Shown here piece by piece: positions 19,545 to 28,240 of a DNA stretch of 64,000 bases. Position 1 is the first letter of the stretch. Every line of letters starts with the position of its first letter. Under the pieces are notes generated by a model, which made no database searches, was not told where the DNA came from, and was given only the letters and a program-made list of their open reading frames with translations. The stretch lies in NCBI RefSeq assembly GCF_004153605.1, contig NZ_SDSI01000001.1, positions 248,001-312,000 on the forward strand. Reading direction: 5' to 3'. A program made the translations under genes and the position numbers. Origin of the DNA: Qipengyuania_B thermophila. Lineage in GTDB: Bacteria > Pseudomonadota > Alphaproteobacteria > Sphingomonadales > Sphingomonadaceae.

Positions 19545-20690
19545 TCACTCCGCGGCGACGCCCATCGCGTCGGCATCGCCCGCATCGCTCATGCCGGCCT
19601 CGATCTCGGCCGCCTTGGCCTCGACCAGCGCGACGATGTGGTCGATCATGCGCTCGTCCTCGACATGGTGGTCGGTGACGCCGGACAGGTACACCATGTG
19701 CCGGCCCTTGCCGCCGCCGGTGATGCCGATGTCGGTTTCACGCGCCTCGCCAGGGCCGTTGACGACGCAGCCGAGCACGGAGAGCGACAGCGGCGTCTTG
19801 ATGTGCTCCAGCCGTTTCTCCAGCGCCTCGACCGTGCGGATGACGTCAAATCCCTGGCGCGAACAGGACGGGCAGGACACGACCCGCACGCCGCGCGTCC
19901 TGAGGCCGAGCGACTTCAGGATTTCGAAGCCGACCTTCACCTCCTGTTCCGGTTCGGCCGACAGGCTGACCCGGATGGTGTCGCCGATGCCTGCCCACAG
20001 CAGCGAGCCGATGCCGATGGCGCTCTTCACCGTGCCGCCGACGAAGCCACCCGCCTCGGTGATGCCCAGATGCAGCGGACAATCCACCGCGTCGGCCAGC
20101 CCCTGATACGCCGCCACGGCGAGAAACACGTCGCTGGCCTTCACCGCGACCTTGTATTCGTGGAAATCGTGATCCTGCAGCAGCTTTATGTGATCGAGCG
20201 CGCTTTCGATCAGCGCCTCGGGACATGGTTCGCCGTATTTCTCCAGCAGATGCTTCTCGAGCGAGCCGGCGTTGACCCCGATGCGGATGGCACAGCCATT
20301 GGCCTTGGCCGCGCGCACCACCTCCGCCACACGCGCGGACGAACCGATGTTGCCCGGATTGATCCGCAGACACGCCGCGCCCGCATCCGCCGCCTCCAGC
20401 GCGCGCTGGTAGTGGAAATGGATGTCGGCGACGATCGGGACGCGCGCCGCGCGGGTGATCAGGCGGAAGGCGCGCGTCGCCTCGGGCGTGGGGCACGAGA
20501 CGCGGATAATGTCGGCGCCCGCATCCTCGCACCGCCGGATCTGGTCCAGCGTCGCGGCGGCGTCCTCCGTCGGCGTGTTGGTCATGGTCTGCACGGTGAT
20601 CGGCGCATCGCCGCCGACCGGAACGTTGCCGACCATGATCTGCCGGCAGGGGCGCCGTTCGATCGTGCGCCAGGGACGGATGCTGCTCAT
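19545..20690 (-). CDS. ispG: 4-hydroxy-3-methylbut-2-en-1-yl diphosphate synthase
   Basis: The penultimate enzyme of the MEP isoprenoid pathway, a [4Fe-4S] reductase making HMBPP. 381 residues, with a TIM-barrel N-terminal part (ITVQTMTNTPTEDAAATLDQI, IIRVSCPTPE, PIVADIHFHY, CLRINPGNIG). The C-terminal part carries the cluster ligands in VVSCPSCSRQGFDV and VLGCVVNGPGEA. The start MSSIRPWRTIERR at 20690 is the conserved beginning; a longer in-frame extension is rejected because it does not resemble the family. The gene diverges from the CorA-type gene. Confidence 0.97.
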   Translation of the reverse strand: MSSIRPWRTIERRPCRQIMVGNVPVGGDAPITVQTMTNTPTEDAAATLDQIRRCEDAGADIIRVSCPTPEATRAFRLITRAARVPIVADIHFHYQRALEAADAGAACLRINPGNIGSSARVAEVVRAAKANGCAIRIGVNAGSLEKHLLEKYGEPCPEALIESALDHIKLLQDHDFHEYKVAVKASDVFLAVAAYQGLADAVDCPLHLGITEAGGFVGGTVKSAIGIGSLLWAGIGDTIRVSLSAEPEQEVKVGFEILKSLGLRTRGVRVVSCPSCSRQGFDVIRTVEALEKRLEHIKTPLSLSVLGCVVNGPGEARETDIGITGGGKGRHMVYLSGVTDHHVEDERMIDHIVALVEAKAAEIEAGMSDAGDADAMGVAAE

Positions 20691-20889
20691 CGCTTCGTCT
20701 CTCGTGAAGAACACATGGACCGGATGTGACACGGTCCAAGGACACGCCGCCCGGTCATTCGCCCATGAACCCGGCACGGCGCGTGCCGCACCGGGAGAAG
20801 CGAGATTGCGGCGCCAGACATGCCCCGCTAGCTAGCATGGCGCATCCCGATAGGAAATGCGCGCGTGCGGCAGAGCGGAGGCGGACACG

Positions 20890-21906
20890 ATGAACGGGGC
20901 CATGACGCGCGCTGAAATGACCGCTTCCGACGGGCCGCTGCTGTTCGGCCGGGTTCTGGACGGCGCGGGGGGAGGTGCGCCGATCACCTGGGACGAGGCG
21001 CGCGACTGGCGACCGGAACGGCCGGGTGCGGTGCTGTGGCTCCATCTCGACCGGACACTGCCCGAAGTGCGGGCATGGCTGCTGCACACGCTGAGCCTGC
21101 CCGAGCCGACGGCCGAACTGCTGACCAGCGACGACACCCGCCCGCGCGCCTTCCGCGAGGGCGAGACGCTCGTCGCCACGCTGCGGACCATCAACTTCAA
21201 TCCCGGCGCCGAACCCGAGGACATGGTGTCCATGCAGCTGTGGAGCGACGGGACGCGGGTGCTGACCTTCCGCCGCCACTGGCTTCAGGGTCCGCGACAG
21301 GTGCTGGCGCTGGTGGATGGCGGCGGGCCGGGGCCGACCGACGCGGGCGCGCTGATCACCAGCCTGGTGGAACACATGATCCACCACATGAACCATTCGG
21401 TGATCGACATGAACGAGCAGATCGACGCCCTGTTCGCCGTCGACGGCGCGGACGACCGCGCGGACGACCTGCTGGGCCGGATCTCGGCCATCCGCCGCGA
21501 CTGTCTGGCGCTGAAGCGGCACATGGGGCCCGAGCACGTCGCGCTGGAGGCGATCGCCCGCGACGCGCCGGGCTGGTTCGAGCCGCACGACCGGCGCGAG
21601 ATCGGCGAGAGCATCGCGCTGCTGCGGCGGTTCCTCGACGACATCGACGTCAGCAAGGAATCGGCGGTGGTGCTGATGGACGAGATCCGCGGCCGGTCGC
21701 TCGCCCGCTCGGAACGGACCAACCGGCTGCTGACGGTGGTCGCGACCGTGTTCCTGCCCCTCACCTTTCTCACCGGCCTGCTCGGCATGAACGTGGAGGG
21801 GATTCCGGCCGCCGAGCACCCTCTGGCGTTCTGGAGCGTTGTGGGCCTGTGCGGTGTCGTTCTGATCGTGCAGGTCATGCTGTTCCGCCGCTGGCGCTGG
21901 CTGTGA
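20890..21906 (+). CDS. CorA/ZntB family divalent cation transporter
   Basis: A 338-residue protein. A large cytoplasmic N-terminal domain (about 1-275) is followed by two C-terminal membrane helices. The signature GMN motif is present in LTGLLGMNVEGIP just after the first helix (TVVATVFLPLTFLTGL). The CorA core would be a homopentameric channel for Mg2+ or, in ZntB-like members, Zn2+. The ZntB-like N-terminal half (LWLHLDRTLPEVRAWL, FREGETLVATLRTIN) favours the ZntB subgroup, but the ion is not fixed by sequence. The ATG at 20890 follows GCGGAGGCGG. A DUF924 gene starts 7 bases downstream, suggesting an operon. Confidence 0.85.
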   Translation: MNGAMTRAEMTASDGPLLFGRVLDGAGGGAPITWDEARDWRPERPGAVLWLHLDRTLPEVRAWLLHTLSLPEPTAELLTSDDTRPRAFREGETLVATLRTINFNPGAEPEDMVSMQLWSDGTRVLTFRRHWLQGPRQVLALVDGGGPGPTDAGALITSLVEHMIHHMNHSVIDMNEQIDALFAVDGADDRADDLLGRISAIRRDCLALKRHMGPEHVALEAIARDAPGWFEPHDRREIGESIALLRRFLDDIDVSKESAVVLMDEIRGRSLARSERTNRLLTVVATVFLPLTFLTGLLGMNVEGIPAAEHPLAFWSVVGLCGVVLIVQVMLFRRWRWL

Positions 21907-21913
21907 GCGGGCG

Positions 21914-22468
21914 GTGACGGCGGCCCGGCGCGGCTGGGCGGCGGCCCTGCACCACCACTGGTTCCACCGGCTCTCCCCCGCTGACTGGTTCGGCGGCTCG
22001 GATGCGGTGGATGACGGGCTGCGGGCGCGGTTCGGCCGCTGGCACGCGGCGTTGCGGACGCAGCCGGCCATCCGGTTTCTCGCCAGCCCGCGCGATGCGC
22101 TGGGAGCGGTGCTGCTGTTCGATCAGGTGCCGCGCAACATCTTTCGCGGGCAGGCCGAGGCCTGGGCGACCGATCCGCTCGCGCTGGCGATCACCCGCGC
22201 GGTGCTGGCGCGCGGCTGGGAGGCCGGGCTGCGGCAGGAGGAGCGGCAGTTCCTCTACATGCCGCTGATGCACAGCGAGGACATCCGCGACCAGCGCCTG
22301 TCCCTGCGCGCCTTTGCCAGCCTGCCGCGCCGCATGGGCTGGGACTATGCCCGGGCCCACCACCGGATGATCGCCCGCTTCGGCCGCTATCCCCACCGCA
22401 ACGCCATCCTCGGCCGGGCAAGCACGCCGGCGGAAGAGGCGGCGGTGGCGGCCGGCTACGCCTGGTAG
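21914..22468 (+). CDS. DUF924 family protein
   Basis: A 184-residue alpha-helical protein of the DUF924 family, recognised by the WF...DAVDDGLRARFG start, VLLFDQVPRNIFRG, FLYMPLMHSED and the C-terminal FGRYPHRNAILGRASTPAE. Structures in this family have a TPR-like all-helical fold; the biochemical role is unknown. The start is a GTG at 21914, 7 bases behind the CorA-type gene, so translation is probably coupled. It ends before a strong bidirectional terminator shared with the convergent channel gene. Confidence 0.85.
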   Translation: MTAARRGWAAALHHHWFHRLSPADWFGGSDAVDDGLRARFGRWHAALRTQPAIRFLASPRDALGAVLLFDQVPRNIFRGQAEAWATDPLALAITRAVLARGWEAGLRQEERQFLYMPLMHSEDIRDQRLSLRAFASLPRRMGWDYARAHHRMIARFGRYPHRNAILGRASTPAEEAAVAAGYAW

Positions 22469-22548
22469 CGCACACCAGGCCGTTCGGGCGCGCGGAGCGG
22501 CCGCGCAGCGCCGTTTTCGGCGCCTGTTGATCGGATGCGGCGACGAAA

Positions 22549-22583
22549 GAACAGGGCGCAGGCGAATGGCCCGCGCCCTGTTC
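22549..22583. terminator. Bidirectional Rho-independent terminator
   Basis: A perfect 11-bp inverted repeat, GAACAGGGCGC and GCGCCCTGTTC, flanks a 13-base loop. A-rich bases stand to its left and GTTTC to its right. It sits between two convergent genes (ends at 22468 and 22617), so it can serve both. Confidence 0.75.
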
Positions 22584-22616
22584 GTTTCAGCCGCCGGCTG
22601 CGCCCGTCAGGCCGGC

Positions 22617-24065
22617 TCAGGCGCCGGGAGGCAGCGGATCGTCCTCCGGCCGGCTGCTGCCCGCGGCCGGACCGCTGCTGGGCCGCACGGCGAGCGGGTC
22701 CGCGGCCGCCGACGAGGAAGAGGAGGCGGGCGACGCCGTGGTGCCGGTGGCCGCCGCGCCGCCGCGCCGCAAGCCGCCGAGGCCCGGCCCAGCGGAGGCC
22801 GAGGCCGGCTTTTCCGCCTGCTCGCGCACCTTGGTGTCCATCTGCTCGAGCTTGCGGCTCGCCCATTCCCGGCCGCCGATGCCAAAGGCGAGCGCTCCCG
22901 CCACCGCCGCGCCGATCACGAGCGCGCCGAAGAAGATGCGGATGATGTCCTCGCCGATGCCGGTGAACTGCAGCCCCATGAAGGTGAAGACGAAGATCGT
23001 CGCCCACTTCACGATCAGCGCCGCCAGCCCCGTCTCTTCCGCTCCGCCGATCATGCGCGCCAGCATGCGGGCAAGCAGGAAGCCGACGATGATGACCACC
23101 GCGCCGAAGATGACCTGACCGCCGAGTTCGAGCACCTGGCTGAGCAGGGCGCTCAGCTCCGGGAAGTTGAGCAGCCGGGTCGCGGCGATGGCGAAGAACA
23201 GGATGATGGCGATCTGCGCCACGCGCGCGACGATGGAGGACAGCGTCACGGAGCCGGGCAGCAGTTCGGTGGTGCCGAACGCCCGGTCGGCGCCGAGGCC
23301 GGCCATGATGCTCTTGATGAGATCGACCACGAACCGGCTGATGACATAGCCCAGCCCCAGCAGGATCGCCGCACCGATGATCAGCGGGATGGCGTTGAGG
23401 ATGAGGTTGAGCATGGCGCTGGCCGGGCCCGACACCGCCTGGATGTTGAGGACGTCGAGCGCCATGATCGAGAAGAAGATCACGATCAGGGCGTAAAGGA
23501 CCGTGCCGATGGTCTGGCTGAGCTGCGCCCCGCCGCCGGCAGAGGGATCGTCCGCCGCGCGGGCGTCGGCGCCGGCATTGTCCATGTCGGACCGCACGGC
23601 CGCGGCCGGCTCCCCGGCCGTGCGGTAGGCGCCCGCCCGTCCGATCAGGCGGTCGATGTTGAACGTCTGCAGCCCCGTCGTGGCGATGTCCCGCACGATC
23701 CGGGCAATCACGAGGCCGATGAAGAACAGCACGGCCGCACCCACCAGATTGGGAATGAAGGCGGCGATGTTGTTGAGCAGGTTCTGCGCCGGCGCCAGCA
23801 CCTGGCCGAGCTGAAGGATCTGGAGCACGGTGACGAGGCCGAACAGCCAGATCACCAGCGACACGAGCCGGCCGAGCGACGAGCCGATCGTCTCTCCCGA
23901 GGTGGTGTTGTGCCGCCGGAAGAACCCGACATTGTCGACCAGCCTGGCGAACGCCCAGCGGGCGCCCCGCGCCAGCAGCCAGGTGATGACCAGCGTCGCA
24001 AGCACCAGCAGCCCGCGTTCCAGCCACAGGCTGGCAAGCGATTCGTTGAAGCGCAACTGTCCCAT
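22617..24065 (-). CDS. CmpX-like membrane protein with conserved TM-helix repeats
   Basis: A 482-residue inner membrane protein with about ten hydrophobic helices. It contains several copies of the 'conserved TM helix' repeat, as in GLVTVLQILQLGQVLAP-LLNNIAAFIPNLVGAAVLFFIG and later NLILNAIPLIIGAAILLGLGY and SQVLELGGQVIFGAVVIIVG. This arrangement is typical of CmpX-type relatives of MscS channels that lack the MscS beta domain. A cytoplasmic-looking insertion (about 150-185) and a long Ala/Ser/Pro-rich C-terminal tail (about 410-482) are disordered. It is probably a membrane stress or mechanosensitive protein; conductance is not shown by sequence. Confidence 0.8.
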   Translation of the reverse strand: MGQLRFNESLASLWLERGLLVLATLVITWLLARGARWAFARLVDNVGFFRRHNTTSGETIGSSLGRLVSLVIWLFGLVTVLQILQLGQVLAPAQNLLNNIAAFIPNLVGAAVLFFIGLVIARIVRDIATTGLQTFNIDRLIGRAGAYRTAGEPAAAVRSDMDNAGADARAADDPSAGGGAQLSQTIGTVLYALIVIFFSIMALDVLNIQAVSGPASAMLNLILNAIPLIIGAAILLGLGYVISRFVVDLIKSIMAGLGADRAFGTTELLPGSVTLSSIVARVAQIAIILFFAIAATRLLNFPELSALLSQVLELGGQVIFGAVVIIVGFLLARMLARMIGGAEETGLAALIVKWATIFVFTFMGLQFTGIGEDIIRIFFGALVIGAAVAGALAFGIGGREWASRKLEQMDTKVREQAEKPASASAGPGLGGLRRGGAAATGTTASPASSSSSAAADPLAVRPSSGPAAGSSRPEDDPLPPGA

Positions 24066-24193
24066 CGGTCGAAAATCCCCCTGAAGAACCTTGCTCTCTT
24101 ACCAACGCGCCGACTTTTGGTTCCCTGCGGCCTCGGGGGTGCCGGCGGGTGCAGGATGGCCAAGTGCCGGTCCTGGCGGTAACGGCACTCGCC

Positions 24194-25567
24194 ATGGTCA
24201 CGACCCGGTTCGCCCCCTCGCCCACCGGCCGCCTGCATGTCGGCAATCTGCGCACGGCGCTGCACAACTGGCTGCTCGCCCGCCGCGCGGGCGGACGGTT
24301 CCTGCTGCGCATCGACGACACCGACGCCGAGCGCAGCCGGGAGGCGTATGTGGACGCGATCCGCCGCGATCTCGACTGGCTCGGCCTTCGCCCCGACGGC
24401 GAGGTGCGCCAGTCCGCCCGCCTCGACCTCTACAAAGCGGCCTTCGCCCGGCTGGTGGCCGAGGGGCGCGTCTACCCGGCGTACGAGACGGCACAGGAGC
24501 TGGAGCTGAAGCGCAAGGTGCGCCTCGGGCGCGGCCTGCCGCCGATCTACGACCGGGCGGCGCTGCGCCTGAGTGCACAGGAGCGCCGGGCGCTGGAGGA
24601 AGGCGGCCGGCGGCCGCACTGGCGGTTCCGCCTTGATCACGACCAGCCGATCGTCTGGCACGACGCCATCCGCGGCGAACAGCGCTTCGATCCGGCGCAG
24701 CTGTCCGACCCGGTGGTCCGGCGCGCCGACGGCAGCTGGCTCTACATGCTGCCCAGCGTCGTGGACGACATCGACATGAACATCACGGACGTGCTGAGGG
24801 GCGAGGACCATGTGTCGAACACGGCCGTGCAGGTGCAGATCTTCGCCGCACTCGGCCGGACGCCGCCGCGTTTCGCGCACGAGGCGCTGCTCGTGGGAGA
24901 CGAGGGCAAGCTGTCCAAGCGCCTCGGCTCCATCGACTGCGACACGTTGCGGGCGCGGGGCATCGAACCCGACGCGCTCGCGGCGCTGCTGGCGAGGCTC
25001 GGCACCAGCCGTCCGGTCGAGCCGGTGGGCGAGCGCGGCGTGCTCGTGGAGGAGTTCGACCTGTCGCTCTTCAGCCGCGCGCCGGCGCGCTTCTCGCTCG
25101 ACGAACTCGACCGGCTGAACCGCGGCATCGTCCACCAGCTGCCCTTCGAGCGGGTCGCCGGCCGTTTGCCCGACGGGATCGGAGAGGCGGCGTGGCTGGC
25201 GCTGCGCCCGAACCTTGGCCGGGTCGCCGACGCCGGCGACTGGCTCGCGGTGCTGTCCGGCCCGCTTGCCCCTCCCGCGCTTGAGCCGGAGGATCAGGCG
25301 CTTGCCGCGCTGGCGGCCGAGCGGCTGACCTGGTCGGCGACACCCTGGCAGGACCTCACCGCTGCTCTCAAAACGGAGACAGGGCGCAGCGGACGGGCGC
25401 TGTTCCTGCCGCTGCGTCTGGCGCTGACCGGCCGGGCGCAGGGGCCCGACATGGCCGCCCTCCTGCCGCTCATTGGAGAGCGGGAAGCGCGGGCCCGCCT
25501 GCGCGCGGCCGCCGGCCTGCCGGACGGCGCGGAACAGCTCCATTCCGGAGGAGATCGCGGCGCCTGA
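24194..25567 (+). CDS. gltX: Glutamate--tRNA ligase
   Basis: A class I aminoacyl-tRNA synthetase charging tRNA-Glu (and tRNA-Gln in organisms with GatCAB). 457 residues, with the HIGH-type motif in RFAPSPTGRLHVGN and the KMSKS-type loop as KLSKRLG. The Rossmann domain is interrupted by the usual connective region (YMLPSVVDDIDMNITDVLRGEDHVSNT). The C-terminal ~150 residues form the helical anticodon-binding region, so this is a full synthetase and not the truncated GluQ enzyme. Alphaproteobacteria often carry two gltX genes; which one this is cannot be told here. The start at 24194 places the motif at residue 5. Confidence 0.92.
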   Translation: MVTTRFAPSPTGRLHVGNLRTALHNWLLARRAGGRFLLRIDDTDAERSREAYVDAIRRDLDWLGLRPDGEVRQSARLDLYKAAFARLVAEGRVYPAYETAQELELKRKVRLGRGLPPIYDRAALRLSAQERRALEEGGRRPHWRFRLDHDQPIVWHDAIRGEQRFDPAQLSDPVVRRADGSWLYMLPSVVDDIDMNITDVLRGEDHVSNTAVQVQIFAALGRTPPRFAHEALLVGDEGKLSKRLGSIDCDTLRARGIEPDALAALLARLGTSRPVEPVGERGVLVEEFDLSLFSRAPARFSLDELDRLNRGIVHQLPFERVAGRLPDGIGEAAWLALRPNLGRVADAGDWLAVLSGPLAPPALEPEDQALAALAAERLTWSATPWQDLTAALKTETGRSGRALFLPLRLALTGRAQGPDMAALLPLIGEREARARLRAAAGLPDGAEQLHSGGDRGA

Positions 25568-25637
25568 ACGAACGCTTCGTTAACCAATCTGAACGCATGG
25601 TCGTGCGGCACACCCGAGGCCCGAGAGCCGGAAGGAC

Positions 25638-28022
25638 ATGATGCCGGGAGCGTTGATCAGGACGAGGGCAAAGCGCTGGCGGCGGCTGTGGACGCTGCGG
25701 CAGCGGCTGCGCGTCCGCCGCGAACGTTCCATGCCGCAGCAGCAGGTCGTCGCCCGCGTCCGGCTGCGCCACGTGCTGACCGCGTGCGCCACCGGACTGC
25801 TGCTGGGGACGGCCACGCTGCTCGAGCCGATCGACCAGATCACCTGGGTCACGCAGACCCACCTCGTGCGCAAGGCCCCGTCCGGGACCATCGTGTTCGT
25901 CGCGCTCGACCCGGATGTCGCCTCCCCCAACTCTCCCGACGCCCGGCGCAGGCTGGCCCAGGCGCTTGACCAGCTACGCGCCGCCGGGCCGCGTCTCGTC
26001 GCTCTCGACGTGGTGTTCGAGGCGCCCACCACCCCCGACGCCGACGCCGCGCTGCGCCGCGCCATCGCCCGCTACGGCGACCGCATCGTGCTGGTGCAAC
26101 GGCGGGTGGATCATGTGAATGGTCAGCGCGTATACCGTTCGACTCATCCGGACATCCGCGGAACCGCGCCTCAGGCGCTGAACTTCCGGTACGTCAACTA
26201 CCTGAATCTCACGTGGGACTCCTACCGCCGACTGGATCAGCGCGCGGAACTGCCGACGCTTCCGGTCGCCCTCGCAGGCGAACCGACCAGTGGTCCAGAG
26301 CGTTTCGCGATCGACTACCGGTACGACACCGACGAGATCGCCTACCTACGCAAGAGTGAATTGCTGGAACAGATTCAGCCGGCGACTGTGAAAGGCAAGG
26401 TCGTCGTCCTCGGGATCGACAACGGTCCTGTCCGTGAGCTTGCCAACATTCCGGGACGCATCAATGTCCCGGCGAGTTATGTAACCATCCTTGCGGCGGA
26501 AACGCTGCGTGGCGGCGTGCCCTGGGTGACACCGCAATGGCTGCCCTTGACGCTGTTCCTTGCTGCCCTTGCAGCAGCCTCATTGCTGCGAAGGGCGTTG
26601 TGGCGGTGGGCCGGCTACGGTGTGGCAGTCCTCGCAGGCGGTCTGGCTGTCTACGTCGCCACGGTGTTCAACATCATGGTCACGTCCGGCCCTGTCGTCA
26701 TGGCCGCGCTGATCTATGCGGGCCTGCGGATCTGGTGGCGGGCGCGCAACCGGGGGGTCATGTTCGACGACCGCACGGGCCTGCCGACGACCCGCGCGCT
26801 CGAGCGCGAATTCTCGCCGCAGGAGACGCAGACCGCCAGCTTCATCGTCGCCCGGGTCCACAATTTCGACGACGTGCTGAGCACGCTGCCCGAGTCGCGT
26901 CACGCCGAATACATCAAGCTGCTGTCCGACCGGCTGCGCATCGCCGACGAGAACCGGCAGCTCTACTCGGGCGGCAACGGCTTCTTCGCCTGGACCATGC
27001 CGGTCATGGGGCGCGAGCGGCTGAGCGACCACCTGCTCGGCACCCGGCTGCTCTGCTACGAACCGGTGCAGCTCGGTGACACCGCCATCGACATCAACGT
27101 CACCTTCGGTGTCGATGCCAGCGCCGACAATTCGCCGGGTCGCAAGCTCGCCTCCGCCCGCAACGCGGCGCAGCGCTCGAACGAGGCCGACCGCCCGATC
27201 GTGTTCGTCGAACATTCCGCCGACGAGGAGCACCTGTGGAACCTGTCGATCCAGCACAAGATCGACGCGGCCATCGCCGGGGGGCACATCTACCCGGTGT
27301 TCCAGCCGCAGTTCTGCACGGCCACCGGCGCCGTCGTGGGGGTCGAGGCGCTCGTCCGCTGGAACGATCCGGCCCGCGGCATCGTGCCGACCGACTGGTT
27401 CATCGACCAGTGCGAGAAGGCCGGGCGGATCGATCGGCTGACCCGGCTGATGCTGCACGAATCGATGCGGCTGGTGCAGCAGCTCGACGGCGAGCAGTCG
27501 CTGCGCCTCTCGGTCAACATCTCCGCCCTTTCGGTGCAGGACATGCGGCTGTGCGACATGGTGCGCGGGCTGCTCGAGCTCACCGGCTTCCATCCGGCGC
27601 GGCTGACGCTGGAGCTGACCGAGACATGGCACATTGCCCGGCCGGAACGCGCCGCGGCGGTGATGGAGGCCATCGCCGCGATGGGCGTGCGCTGGGCGCT
27701 CGATGATTTCGGCGTCAAGACCGCGACCTATGACGCGCTGATGCTCTACCCCATCGACGAGCTGAAGATCGACCGCAGCCTGACGGGCAAGGTGCTGGAC
27801 CTGCGCAAGGGGCGCCGGATCGTGCGGCACATCTGTCGCCTGGGCGCCGACCTCGAGATCGACGTGGTTGCGGAAGGTGTCGAATCGGAGGCCGAGTTCG
27901 AAACTCTGCGCGCGTTCGGCTGTCCGCTGGTGCAGGGGTTCGTGCTTGCGCCGCCGGTGCCGTTCGACACGCTGCGTGCCATGGTGTCCTCCGGCGGGAC
28001 ACGGGACGAACGCCGGATGTGA
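25638..28022 (+). CDS. CHASE2-degenerate GGDEF-EAL c-di-GMP phosphodiesterase
   Basis: A 794-residue membrane signalling protein. A basic N-terminus and one helix (about 45-62) precede a periplasmic CHASE2 sensor domain (about 65-295) and two or three helices (300-365). The GGDEF-like domain (375-525) reads GGNGF at the signature, so cyclase activity is unlikely. The EAL domain (535-785) keeps the catalytic set: Glu570 in VEALVRW, Asn in SVNISA, Glu in LELTET, the Asp pair in LDDFG, Lys in LKIDRS and Glu in VAEGVES. An active phosphodiesterase is therefore expected. ATG occurs twice (25638, 25641), the second better spaced from GGAAGGA. Bases ~26110-26700 have clearly lower GC than their flanks. 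Confidence 0.9.
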   Translation: MMPGALIRTRAKRWRRLWTLRQRLRVRRERSMPQQQVVARVRLRHVLTACATGLLLGTATLLEPIDQITWVTQTHLVRKAPSGTIVFVALDPDVASPNSPDARRRLAQALDQLRAAGPRLVALDVVFEAPTTPDADAALRRAIARYGDRIVLVQRRVDHVNGQRVYRSTHPDIRGTAPQALNFRYVNYLNLTWDSYRRLDQRAELPTLPVALAGEPTSGPERFAIDYRYDTDEIAYLRKSELLEQIQPATVKGKVVVLGIDNGPVRELANIPGRINVPASYVTILAAETLRGGVPWVTPQWLPLTLFLAALAAASLLRRALWRWAGYGVAVLAGGLAVYVATVFNIMVTSGPVVMAALIYAGLRIWWRARNRGVMFDDRTGLPTTRALEREFSPQETQTASFIVARVHNFDDVLSTLPESRHAEYIKLLSDRLRIADENRQLYSGGNGFFAWTMPVMGRERLSDHLLGTRLLCYEPVQLGDTAIDINVTFGVDASADNSPGRKLASARNAAQRSNEADRPIVFVEHSADEEHLWNLSIQHKIDAAIAGGHIYPVFQPQFCTATGAVVGVEALVRWNDPARGIVPTDWFIDQCEKAGRIDRLTRLMLHESMRLVQQLDGEQSLRLSVNISALSVQDMRLCDMVRGLLELTGFHPARLTLELTETWHIARPERAAAVMEAIAAMGVRWALDDFGVKTATYDALMLYPIDELKIDRSLTGKVLDLRKGRRIVRHICRLGADLEIDVVAEGVESEAEFETLRAFGCPLVQGFVLAPPVPFDTLRAMVSSGGTRDERRM

Positions 28023-28040
28023 GGCGGTCTTTACTTCCTG

Positions 28041-28061
28041 TTAAGGTTAATTTAGCCTTAA
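28041..28061. promoter_or_regulatory. 21-bp palindrome containing a CtrA-type box
   Basis: TTAAGGTTAA-T-TTAGCCTTAA is a palindrome with one mismatch in each 10-base arm. Its right part (28047-28061) is exactly TTAA-N7-TTAA, the CtrA full-site pattern. It lies 28 bp upstream of the ATG of the 26-residue gene at 28090. A regulatory role is inferred. Confidence 0.5.
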
Positions 28062-28089
28062 GCTCTCAACTAAGCAGGGGAGCTTTGTG

Positions 28090-28170
28090 ATGAAAAAGTA
28101 TCTCGGTCAGGTTCTCGGCGGTTTCTGGGACTGGTTCTGGGGCGGCCGCGCCATGGGCTTCGCGTTCTGA
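28090..28170 (+). CDS. 26-residue microprotein, aromatic-rich
   Basis: ATG AAA AAG opens a 26-codon frame ending in TGA at 28170. The peptide begins MKKYLGQVLGGF and continues with WDWFWGGRAMGFAF: a basic start, three Trp and four Phe, and no acidic residue except one Asp. GGGGAG stands 8 bases before the ATG. A CtrA-type palindrome lies upstream and a strong terminator 25 bases downstream, so it forms a complete transcription unit. It could be a membrane-active or leader peptide, or part of a small RNA. The family is unknown. It does not overlap the flanking genes. Confidence 0.5.
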   Translation: MKKYLGQVLGGFWDWFWGGRAMGFAF

Positions 28171-28194
28171 GACCAGACGCCATCGAACACGGAA

Positions 28195-28221
28195 GGCCCT
28201 CGCGAAAGCGGGGGCCTTTTT
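28195..28221 (+). terminator. Rho-independent terminator of the 26-codon gene
   Basis: GGCCCTCGC-GAAA-GCGGGGGCC forms a 9-bp stem with one T-G pair and a GAAA tetraloop, followed by TTTTT (28217-28221). It is in the + orientation, 25 bases after the stop of the small gene. Confidence 0.85.
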
Positions 28222-28240
28222 GCGTCACCGTCTGGCGCGG

